From: Ulota crispa
Lineage: Eukaryota > Streptophyta > Bryopsida > Orthotrichales > Orthotrichaceae
Length of the DNA: 64,000 nt
Assembly (NCBI GenBank): GCA_963920765.1
Contig: OY987245.1
Span: 4,790,727-4,854,726 of the forward strand
Direction: 5' to 3'
Both the position numbers and the translations under genes were made by a program. Shown here in pieces: positions 46,801 through 56,212 of the stretch; position 1 is the stretch's first letter, and each line of letters starts with the position of its first letter. The notes under the pieces are model-generated. The model saw nothing but the letters and a program-made list of their open reading frames with translations, was not told where the DNA came from and did no database searches.

Positions 46801-47459
46801 GGGGGTTTCAAACATCGAACTTTTTAAGGTGTCTCAAGCCACGATTCATCTCAGTAAATTCAATAGTGGACAGCAAGGTGAGTCACCTTTGAAATTCACT
46901 CCTAACATGATCTACGTTGGGAGTGAATTTTAGAAACTCACTTTTGTGAAGCTCATTTTCATAAGTGTTTCAGATGTTCAAACTCCCGACTTGTGCACAA
47001 AACCCTAATTGCAAACTCACGAGTGTGTCTAACTTAAGGCGTGCGAGTGAAGAAAAGTAATTCACTAGTGAGCAAGGATCTATGAGGTGCAAAACTCATA
47101 AGCCAGATTTTATATTTGAACCCCCTAATAGGGGGCTTCAAACTTCAATTTTTTCAAGTGACTCACGTTGCGATTCACCTCAGTGAAGTCACTAGTGAAT
47201 AGCAAAGTGAGTCACTTCTATGATTCACTCCTAATGTGATTCACACTAGGAATGAACTTCAAAAACTCACTTTTGCGCGGCTCATCCTCACAGGGTCTCA
47301 AATGCTTAGACCCCCCTCTAACTTGTGCACAAAACCCTAATTGCAAACTCACAAGTGTCTTAAACTTTGGGCATGCAAGAGAAAAAAAAAATTCACTAGT
47401 GAGCTGGGACCTTGTGAGGTGAGAAACAAGTAGACCAAAATTTATGTTTAAAGCCCCCT
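46801..47459. mobile_element. Head-to-tail dimer of a MITE with shared AATA
   Basis: Two copies (46,801-47,126 and 47,131-47,459) of an element beginning GGGGG(T/C)TTCAAAC and ending in (G)CCCCCT. AATA occurs before, between and after them (46,797-800; 47,127-130; 47,460-463). The two copies agree throughout (GATTCACTCCTAA, TGTGCACAAAACCCTAATTG and ATTCACTAGTGAGC) but carry many differences, so the dimer is not very recent. Confidence 0.8.
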
Positions 47460-47577
47460 AATATTGACCTTCACAAAAATGAAATTCAATCTACCCATAT
47501 GACACAAAATGTAACTACATTAAAATTGCTAATATGAATTCAATATTAGGGCCAACTTCCATGCTGCATTGAAATCA

Positions 47578-47882
47578 TGGGAAAATCTCATGGATACCCT
47601 TGAATTTTGTCATATTTTTATATAAACCCGTATTTTTTCAGAAATTTCACACATACCTTTGGGCCAAATTTTTCAAGTGTTTGTTTTGTTGTGCATGTCA
47701 CTTCCCTTCTCCCTTTGTGCACACACTACTTTCTTGTTATGCATGTGCAGAAGGGAAGTGGCATGCACAACAAAACAAACACTTGAAAATTTTGGTCCAA
47801 GGGTATTTGTGAAATTTTTGAAAAAGCAAGGGTATTTATGAAGATATGGCAAACTTCAGAGGTATCCATGAAATTTTCCCTA
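47578..47882. mobile_element. Hairpin MITE, 7-bp-duplication family, copy 3
   Basis: GGGAAAATCTCATGGATACC at the left and its inverse at the right, palindromic around TTTGTTTTGTTGTGCATG. Flanked by GAAATCA (47,571-577) and AAAATCA (47,883-889), a 7-bp repeat with one change. Related to 9,246 and 33,439. Confidence 0.72.
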
Positions 47883-47925
47883 AAATCAACATAATTGACA
47901 ATGAAGTTAGAAAACTATGTATGAC

Positions 47926-48076
47926 AGTAGAAGAAAATAGAAATAAATAATTGGTTCACAACAATTGTAAATGTTCTAAATAATTGTAGTTGAGTCATGT
48001 CATAATTGTGATAAAGTCTTTAGGACATTTGTAGCTAGTATCAATCAATTGTTTAGGACACTTTTTTCTTCTAGTA
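47926..48076. mobile_element. CACTA-type MITE, CACTAGAAGAAAA family, copy 2
   Basis: Begins CAGTAGAAGAAAATAG and ends with the inverse of TACTAGAAGAAAAAAG, flanked by TGA on both sides (47,923-925 and 48,077-079). Shares TTGGTTCACAACAATTGTAA with the copy at 36,365. Confidence 0.7.
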
Positions 48077-48395
48077 TGAAAGTGTGTTGGAAAACGACAA
48101 AATTGGAAGTTAGTAATGGTATTCTAGCAACTTTGTTGTAAACAACACAAAAAATTGGGATCTTAGGTTTCCAAAGTTAAAGAAAAGTTGATCATCATGG
48201 CCGGTTAAGATACAATATAAAAGTTTGCTATGCCATTATTTATGAAACAACCACATATTTTCAAAAGGTGACAACTTAAAACCAAACCAAAACAACGCAG
48301 GCCACATCATAATTCCGTGTTGATTAGTTAGCGATGCACCCAATTTTGACATTAGATTGCCTTCCATATTGCATCACTAATTTTTTTCCAATTAA

Positions 48396-49083
48396 CCCCT
48401 AAATGCCGAAGGCACCCAAGGCACCCAAGGCACCCAAGGCATCCAAGGCACCCAAGGCATCCAATTTAGGTGTTTACAAAACTTTGAAGATGAATGAAAT
48501 CTTATTCAATCACTAATTTTTGTATTTCTTTTCATTATAAGTTTGTTTTGAAGTCTATTTTCAGCACCAAAAATCTGATTTTGAAAATGAAAATTGATGA
48601 TTTTTCTGCTCAAGATTTTGTACAAGGGTGACCATTGCAATCTTGAGTTTTTTGGTGTTGGAAAATCTTGAAATTGAGCCTCAAATACACTAGAGCTTGG
48701 AGAAAAATCCACATTAGAAATCCATTTAAAAAATATACAGGAGTAGATTTTGAAAGCTGTAAATTGACTAAAGTTAGGCATGCAATGACCTTAAACCTCA
48801 TATTTTTTTGATGACCAACTTTTTAGATTTGACATATGAAATGAGGATTAAAAAACTTCAAGTCATTTTAGCAACTTTAACACCCTCATGTTCAAACATT
48901 ATAATCTTTCAAACTATAAGTGATATTGTTGTGTTTTCTTTTTCCATGTAATTTCTAACATGTCAAGTTTAAATTTGTACAATTACAGTTTAAAAAAACT
49001 TGATGAGATTTTTGAAAAGGCTGATTGATCGTTCACTCTCCTGAAAATGTCAAGAAGTTTAGAAAAGCCTTGGCATTTAGGGG
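48396..49083. mobile_element. TTAA-flanked element (piggyBac-like), family B, with minisatellite
   Basis: Left end CCCCTAAATGCCGAAGGCACC and inverse right end CCCCTAAATGCCAAGGC, with perfect TTAA on both sides (48,392-395 and 49,084-087). It is inverted relative to 58,007-58,653 and shares its ACTTCAAGTCATTTTAGCAA and TGTTCAAACATTATAATCT blocks. Just inside the left end GGCA(C/T)CCAA is repeated six times (about 48,410-48,463). Confidence 0.82.
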
Positions 49084-49407
49084 TTAAAACTGGCATTCAA
49101 AACTGAACCCATTTGTTGGAGAGTGGAGACTTTCCTGAAACGGGACTTGGCCCCTGATGCTCCACCTGAGATCCCATTCAATTGAATGTCAAGGCACTTC
49201 TGAGAAGTGAAGAGACCTACCCCAGCTCCTTCTGTCTTTTTCTCAGATCATGGCTTTTTGTGGATAGTGTATTATACTGAGGCTCAGCTCCTATTTTATT
49301 GTTGCTGGTTTGTAACAGCGCATGGGCGGCACATTCTGTACATTCCTCATCAGTGGCTTTTTACAAGTGGCTTTTTTATGACCAAATTGAGCCGTCAGAA
49401 AGTGTTA

Positions 49408-49864
49408 AGGTATGTACACCCTTCAGTAACAGCAGTCGTTTAGCGACATCTAAAATTAAACCTAAAAGTAGCATGTTTGCATTCAAACAAGACACATATG
49501 CATCTAAACAAGACAGACATGCACCCAAACAAGACACACATGTACCCAAACAAGATACGCAAGTTGACACAAGGAAACAAAAATTGTGTAGGTGATGGTT
49601 TATGATTGAGTGTGACATTACCTTTTTGTTATCATGACATGGTCTTTTTATTGTCGCTTTTTCAGGAGTCTAGTGTTCACAATAGGTCAATCTAGGGAGT
49701 CACCTTCAACAATTCATAATTTATTCATACAATCTCAGAAAATTCCGAAAACAATTTTTCATGAACTTGTACTCATTTCCTAACAGGCACATGCCATTAG
49801 ATTTTCAATAGACCCTCCCAATTACCATATCTAAAGTAAGTGTCACTTTTGGATGTACATACCT
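49408..49864. mobile_element. TA-flanked MITE with internal 21-bp tandem repeat
   Basis: Starts AGGTATGTACACCC and ends with the inverse of AGGTATGTACATCC, with TA on both sides. Inside, 49,478-49,561 holds four 21-bp units of CA(C/T)CCAAACAAGACACACATG type; in one frame they encode a repeated (S/P)KQDT(Y/H) heptapeptide. Length 457 bp. Confidence 0.7.
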
Positions 49865-49914
49865 TAGGGGGCCTCGGAAGGGGCTACCTCTTGTGTATGT
49901 TCACCATGTTCTTA

Positions 49915-50073
49915 GGGCCTCCTTCCATGCTTAGCTGGTGGGGGGTGGATTTATAAATAGCCAACCGATTATTGGTTGGATTGAAGCTTTAGAAAACAAA
50001 ACTTGGATCCAACCGATAATCGGTCGGCTATTCATAAATCCACCCCCCACCGGCTGAGTATGGAAGGAGGCCC
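49915..50073. mobile_element. Tourist-type hairpin MITE, 159 bp
   Basis: GGGCCTCCTTCCATGC and its inverse (GTATGGAAGGAGGCCC) with TTA on both sides (49,912-914 and 50,074-076). The arms pair through GGGGGGTGGATTTATAAATA and CCAACCGATTA. The GGGCC ends and TTA duplication are classic Tourist/PIF-Harbinger marks. Confidence 0.85.
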
Positions 50074-50205
50074 TTAGCAAGGTGGAAGCACCCATAGCCA
50101 ACAACGTCTCATACCCAACCAATAGGGTGTGCTATTTCCAATATCAACATGGATAGGTGCTTTGAAATGCGTTTCTTTGTCCTTTTCAAGTTTGAGACAA
50201 TTTAA

Positions 50206-51128
50206 CCCCTAAAGAACCAAGCCATTTTTTTTGTGAAAAACACAAAAATTGCCACTTTTGGGGAAGCAAGTACAATGGTAAGGAAAAAAGTTTTTTTATA
50301 CAAGAATTCAACCATAAGATCTTACAGTAGACTACAAGAGGTACACGTGGTAAAAAATCAGCTCAATCTACACAAAAGGGAGTGAATTATTTACATTTGA
50401 ATTGCGGAAATGAGTTTTTTTTTGCTGCTGCCTAGAAATTTCAAAAGGCTTTTACCACTCTTAGATCAAAAAATTTACCCTACACAAAGTTGAGGTTTAT
50501 TTTTCCCATGTAGGAGACCAAGTTAGGTATGTGTGGGAGAATTTTCAAATTAGTTGGAACTATACAACACATTAGAAAAAATAGTAAGTAAAAAGAAGTA
50601 GAGAATGAGTCAAAACACCAAATTGTTAAGAATTTAATTATTAAAATGAAAAATGCAAATCCCAACAGTTATGATGTTGTGATAAAAAATCTACATCCTT
50701 TGGTTTTGTTTTTTTTTCCAAAATAATGAAAATTGAGTAAAATAATGGGCTTCAAAGTTTTTTTAGAGTAGAGAATCTAGAACTGCCTGTAAACAAAAAC
50801 TCCTCATAACTTTCATCTCATCTATCATAATTGAATGACTCAAAGCTCCCCGCTTCTATATAAGTCTAAAGAACCTATTTTGGGTTTTTATTTGAAAAAA
50901 ATGAAATTTTTAAAGAAGTTTTTGGCTGCCCGAAGAGTAGCATTTTCCAGATTTTCATGCATAACTTCTTCAATAAATGTCAGAAAAAAGAAAAAATTAG
51001 ATGCCCACGTAGATCTTTGAATTCCCCACCCTGAGTAAAAGTTTCAAAAAATCACAAAAAGTAGATTAGCCATAGGTACATGCCCAAAATCCCATTTGTC
51101 CCCCGAGGGGACTTTAGTTCTTTAGGGG
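50206..51128. mobile_element. TTAA-flanked element (piggyBac-like), family A1, nested
   Basis: Ends CCCCTAAAGAACCAAGCC and the inverse of CCCCTAAAGAACTAAAGTCC, between perfect TTAA copies (50,202-205 and 51,129-132). The host MITE reads TTTGAGACAATTTAA before and TTAAGTCATGCCATGTG after the insert; its intact relative near 39,411 has a single TTAA joining the same flanks. This is the best proof of a TTAA duplication in the window. Length 923 bp, non-coding. Confidence 0.9.
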
Positions 51129-51382
51129 TTAAGTCATGCCATGTGTCTCAAAGTGAAGTAGGAAGTAATGAGCTAAAAGTAGTTTGGGTGTTATTGGAAT
51201 TGCATGAGTATAGATGTTGGCAATGGGTTCAAAGTACTTTTTGACACCCAAAATTCACTGTAATTTCAGTTTTACAATAAAATTATGAAAAATTTGCAAT
51301 CCCAATATTCCTTACCTTCCTACACAAGAAAAAAACTTGTTTATTGCCTCAAACTCTTTGCAATTTGTTGCATAATCGCTAA

Positions 51383-52149
51383 CCCCTAAAGGACCAAAGA
51401 GCCCAATATGGCCAAAGGGAGTTCTTTGAGGTGTAAAAGTAGAAAAAAAAAGACTTCTCATGCTCAAATTTTGGTCTATCACTCAAGTCCAAATGGAGCT
51501 AAAAGTCCAACAAAACTTTTGGATTGGCTTGTTGTTCCTTGAAGCCTCTAGATTTTGCACCCAAACATTTAAATTTACTATTTTCAATATTAAAACTATT
51601 AGTGGGAGTGTGTATAGGCATTGTACATTGCATTGTGGATGGAGGAATTTTGGATGGGATGGGTTGGAAGCCCACACTCCCATGTATAGGGGAGAAGATT
51701 GGTGATGTGTCACTTTTTTTTTTCTCTTGATTGGGTAAGGTTTTTGTAACTCTATAGTAGTGAGCCAATTAGATCCACTTTCTTTTAATGACCATATATT
51801 TTGGAAATTTTTCCCATTTGAGGAGTTCTTTTTTCCATCAAGTATAGCTAAACACGATCTCATGGGATCAACCATTAGGTTTTTTTTTGGGAAAAAATCA
51901 CATTAAAGTCTAAAGTCCATATTGTGAATTGCTACCCAAATTAACAAATATGAGATTCTCAATGGTGAGGATTTTGCAAATTTACTTGGATTTGAAATCA
52001 GACTAATCTTAAGCTTTGATTTATAATTGGGTATAGAATAACCGGTTTGGATTGTGTGAATACTTGTTCAACTTTTTAAAAATTGAGAGAATGTGTTGAA
52101 AATTCCATATTGAAAGTATGCTAAATTTTCTTCACAAGACGCTTAGAGG
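51383..52149. mobile_element. TTAA-flanked element (piggyBac-like), family C-like, nested
   Basis: Left end CCCCTAAAGGACCAAAGAGCCC preceded by CTAA, right end CGCTTAGAGG followed by TTAA (52,150-153). It sits in the host MITE at the same TTAA that is occupied by a different element in the 23,316 copy. Length 767 bp. Confidence 0.75.
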
Positions 52150-52690
52150 TTAAGTTATGGAATAGGGGTGCTTCCACCTTAGTCTTCCCTCCTCCCACTC
52201 TCAACTTCAGGGTAGGGGCTTTTTTTTTTTTTTCATTTTCATTTATTTGAACTAAGAGGCATCTTTTATATTGTCAAAACCGCATTTTCAAGAGTTTTCC
52301 AATAATGTATTATAGGCTTGATTTGAGTGAAAATTGCTCTGGCAATGGCTCTTCAAAGTGTTAGAGCTACTGGAGCCTGCTGATCTGGCCAAGTACAACC
52401 AGCCATGTGAAACTTCATGAGAATCCACTGCTGCTTCAAGATTACAATTAATTTGCTAATGTTTTTGGTATAATAATGGGGTCCCAGGGTACTTCAGCTT
52501 TGTGGTTACAAGTTGCTTTCCTTTCAAGAATAGTGAATTTGGATAATGGAAGTAGTTTGTTATCAAAATGATAACATGGTTTGTGCGCTTTGTATGCTCA
52601 TAGGTACAGAAGAGAAATGTACTATGACACAACTTTAATGGCTTCTTTAGGCATATGCACTTTGTGATCTTGGACATAGTCCACTCTTAA

Positions 52691-53597
52691 CCCCTAAAGG
52701 ACCATATCTTTTTTTAAGCAACATAGTGATTTTGGGCAAGTACTAGTGATTGGAGATTTTCATGTTTTAGTTTGAAGTTTTAACAAAATGTGAGAACAAG
52801 GGTTTGTCTTTCATATGCACTAAATATCATGACACTTGGAATTATGAGTAAAATGTTATGGCCTAACATTTTGTTTTTTTTCCAAGAGCAAGCAAGTCGG
52901 GCAGATTTTAAAAAATTGTTATTTTCAAAAAAAAATTGAAATTGGTTTAGGATATTTATGTGAATGTGGAAAGCTTTCAATCATTTTGTTTTATCAATGA
53001 AATGAAAGTTATGAAGAGTTTTTGTTTAAGGGCAGTTGTGGCTTCTCTACTCTAAAATAAACTTTGAAGTCCTTTATTTTACTCAATTTTCAATATTTTG
53101 GAAAATTTGACAAAACCAAAGGATGTAAATTGTTTATTACAACATTTCTACTATTGGGATTGGCATTTTTCATCTCCGTAATTAAAATCTTAATAGTTTA
53201 GTGTTTGGAATCATTCTCTACTTCTATTTACTTACTATTTTTTTCCCATATGTTATATAATTCCAAATGATTTGAAACTTTTTTGGCATATACCCTACTT
53301 AGGTGGAATACGTAATCTAAAGAAGCACCACCCACAAGGCCTTTTTTCCTTAGGAATTTCACCTTTTAAAGGGTAGCTATCCATTTTTTCACAAGACGTT
53401 TCTAAATATTTAGACCGTTTTATCTTCCAATCCACTCGGTGGAAAATTTTGAATTTTTGTTCAAATCTTCTCAAACTATCTTGCTACAAGATCCTATGGT
53501 TAAGTATGCATAAAAAATTATATTCAAATATAGTTGATGCTTTAAAAATGGCAATTTTGGAGAGCTTTTGGTGAAATGTTGCTTGGTCCTTTACAAG
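52691..53597. mobile_element. TTAA-flanked element (piggyBac-like), family A1 relative
   Basis: Left end CCCCTAAAGGACCATATC preceded by TTAA (52,687-690). The right end GGTCCTTTACAAG is decayed and followed by TTCA. It shares the internal block GAAATGAAAGTTATGAAGAG...CTCTACTCTAAAATAAACTT with 34,643, 50,206, 54,427 and 56,213. Confidence 0.72.
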
Positions 53598-53811
53598 TTC
53601 AAAAGCATAGAAAATGCACAAAATAGTGAAAATAGTGAGAACAAGTTACCTTGAGAATTCAACCTTTCTAGATATTAGGGTATCACATGGTTTATAACAT
53701 GAATGCTGTTAATTTAGTTTTTAACAACATTATTCTTGTTATTAGGTCCCTATTGTTGTTCCTAGGCCTGCCCAACTTGATAAAAATGATTGTAGTATTA
53801 GTATAAATTTA

Positions 53812-54242
53812 GGGGAAATTACAAATAGGGGCATGAAAATGTAAAATATTACAGATAGGGGCGCAGTTTCAAAATAATTACACATAAGGGCACAATTTCA
53901 AAAAAATTGTAATTTTTTATCATATTTTTGGTTTGGACATTGGTTGATTTAGATACATCAAATAAAATGTTAGCTAACTTCCAAAAAACTTAAAAATTTC
54001 CAAAAATTGTCATCCCATTTACTAAAATTTCTTTATTTAGGCTTGATTTGGAGAGATTTTTAAGATTTCTGGAAGTTAGCTAACATTTAATGTGATGTAT
54101 CTAAATCAACCAATGTCCTAACCATAAAGAATTACAAAAAATTACAATTTTTTATGAAATTGTGCCCTTATTTGTAATTATTTTGAAATTGCGCCCCATC
54201 TGTAATATTTTACGATTTCATGCTCCTATTTGTAATTTCCCC
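53812..54242. mobile_element. Foldback element with about 190-bp arms and 9-bp flanking repeat
   Basis: GGGGAAATTACAAATAGGGGC pairs with the right end GCTCCTATTTGTAATTTCCCC, and pairing continues through AATATTACAGATGGGGCGCA and TTAGCTAACTTCC blocks to about 54,000. Flanks are ATAAATTTA (53,803-811) and ATATATTTA (54,243-251), a 9-bp repeat with one change. Long arms and 9-bp duplications suggest a Mutator-like (TIR-MULE) non-autonomous element. Confidence 0.75.
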
Positions 54243-54426
54243 ATATATTTATGTAGTTAACATGTCAAAAAGTAAGTATGGGGCAACTCAATTTCACTAT
54301 TTCATGTAGTTATTGGAATGGTGTACTTTGATGCCTTGTTTGAGCATATAATTCATAAAGTAACCTATATCCTGTTTTGTGGTTGTTTGACATTTGATGA
54401 AATCTTTTGCACTAAAATCACGGTAA

Positions 54427-55483
54427 CCCCTAAAGCATTGAACACCTTTTTTTTGACAACATAGCAATTTTGGGTAGCTCCCTATCAATGGGGTTTTCAT
54501 TTTTTTCTTTGAAATTTTCACACATGATGTCTCCAAGGAGTAGCTTTAAGGCCCAACAAATTCCTTAACTTTTGGATTCATGGTTCAAAAGTTATTGCAT
54601 GATATGCAGTTTTTTTGCTTGGCGGGCTTAAATATTACATTTTTTGAATTTTGTTTTTTGAAATTGGTTCTTTAGATTTATGTATACTTGGGAAGCTTTG
54701 AATCATTCAACTTTGATCAATGAGATGAAAGTTATGAGGGGATTTTGTTTGCGGGCACTTATGGATTCTCTACTCTAAAATAAACTTTGAAGCCTATTAA
54801 TTTACTCAATTTTCAATATCTTAGAAAAAAAACAAAACCAAAAGATTTAGATTATTTACTCACAAACTTATCACCATAGGGATTGGAATTTTTCATTTCC
54901 ATAATTAAGTTCTTAACAATTTAGTGGTTTGAATCATTCTCTACTTCTTTTTACTTACTATTGTTTTTCCATGTGTTTTACAATTCCAAATGATTTGAAA
55001 ATTTTCAAATGTGTACTCAACTTGTTTTGAAGAACAAATCCAACATTGTGAAGTGCAACTGTCCAGATTTTTGCAAAGACAAAAAAATGAATTTTTGTCA
55101 ATTCAAACTCAAATATCTAACAATTTACATGGTGAAAATTCCTAATTTTTTTTACACATCTTTTGATACTAGTGTCTTACTACATTTGTCAAAAAAGTTT
55201 TTTTTTGTAAAATTTGGTACTTGTACCATAACATTGTTAACTGGCTGGTATTCCTCCCCCTCAGGTGGAGGCATATTCCCCCCTCAATACTTGGGGGGGA
55301 GAATTTAGTTTAAGATGAACTAGCTGATTGGCTTGGGTGGAGATCTTGTGGTTTAGATTCGTTGGGGGATCCCCATATTGGGGGAGCAAAAGGGAACCCC
55401 CAGTGAAGGTTAACAATGTTATGTACAAGACATGATTGTTTTGGAGCGGTTTTGGTGAAAATTTGAGCTTAGTGCTTTACGGG
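54427..55483. mobile_element. TTAA-flanked element (piggyBac-like), family A1 relative, with insert
   Basis: Left end CCCCTAAAGCATTGAACACC preceded by GTAA; inverse right end CCCGTAAAGCACTAAGC, followed by TTAA (55,484-487). Interior as in 52,691 and 56,213. A roughly 200-bp GC-richer insert lies at 55,221-55,430. Confidence 0.72.
55221..55430. mobile_element. Small inserted element with CATAACATTGTTAAC ends
   Basis: TTGTACCATAACATTGTTAAC (55,221-241) is mirrored by GTTAACAATGTTATGTACAA (55,409-428). The enclosed DNA has runs of C and G (CTCCCCCTC, TTGGGGGGGAG) unlike its AT-rich host. The sister element ending at 58,002 lacks it. The duplication is probably GTAC or TAC; being nearly palindromic it cannot be fixed. 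Confidence 0.6.
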
Positions 55484-55487
55484 TTAA

Positions 55488-56208
55488 AAACGCTCAATCA
55501 TAGTTCAAATCCTTTACTATAGGGTCTCAAGCAAAGAATGCAGAGATCAGAGTTCTCTCAATTACATTGGATGGATTAATTGTGGATGTACAGTACAATA
55601 CTATACCATAGTCTACCTACAAATGTCAGAATTCAAGAAAAGAAGGACTTTTAAGGTAGAAATACCAAAAACGGTTAGTGACCACTACTTGGAGAACTAG
55701 ACTGCTCTAAAACCAACAATAGCTGCATTTGAAAGAGTTTCCGAGATATTCTAAGAAGATGCTATTTCCTTGTGTTTAATTGGTTCAAACTTATTTCAGA
55801 ACAAGGTACTAGAGGTAGCCGTTTAAGGTGCACCTATGAAACCAGAATAGGTCCAAACCCTAAATCCACGTTTATACCGCGTAAAATATTCATTCTTGAG
55901 TAAAAAAATTTATTTTTTGCAATCTTCCTTATCCTTATTCCTCCACAGATTGAGCATAATTTCTCAAGAAATCCCCATATCTTAAATGCTAAAGTAGCTT
56001 ATTTTAACCATTTATGGTATTTCTACCTTACCTGCTTTTCATTGAGAGTACCGGTACATTCTCTTTTTCACGGACTTTTGTAAAAAGTATAAAAATAAAA
56101 ATTATTTCAAACTTAATGTGGAAGACTGGTCATTGGGTGAGAGCTTCCACATATGTAAAAACCAGGGCATTTTTTTGCTCTTTGTTGTCCACCTTTTCTA
56201 TTGGGTAA
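55488..56208. other. Gene-free interval between nested elements
   Basis: No gene or repeat family recognised. 'Aaggtagaaataccaaaa' at about 55,654 and 'ttatggtatttctacctta' at about 56,012 look like inverted ends of a further TA-type MITE enclosing about 370 bp. Confidence 0.4.
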
Positions 56209-56212
56209 TTAA

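Larger units (their letters stand above)
50080..52179. mobile_element. TA-flanked MITE, AGGTGGAAGCACCC family, copy with two inserts
   Basis: Starts AGGTGGAAGCACCCATAGCC and ends with the inverse of AGGTGGAAGCACCCCTATTC; TA follows at the right and CA precedes at the left. After removing two TTAA-flanked inserts (50,206-51,128 and 51,383-52,149), about 400 bp remain, matching the intact copy at 39,144. Confidence 0.8.

Noticed and set aside
51483-51875. 130-codon minus-strand open frame
   Set aside because: It lies inside a TTAA-type element with overlapping open frames on both strands, no recognisable domain, and residue composition dictated by AT-rich repeats.
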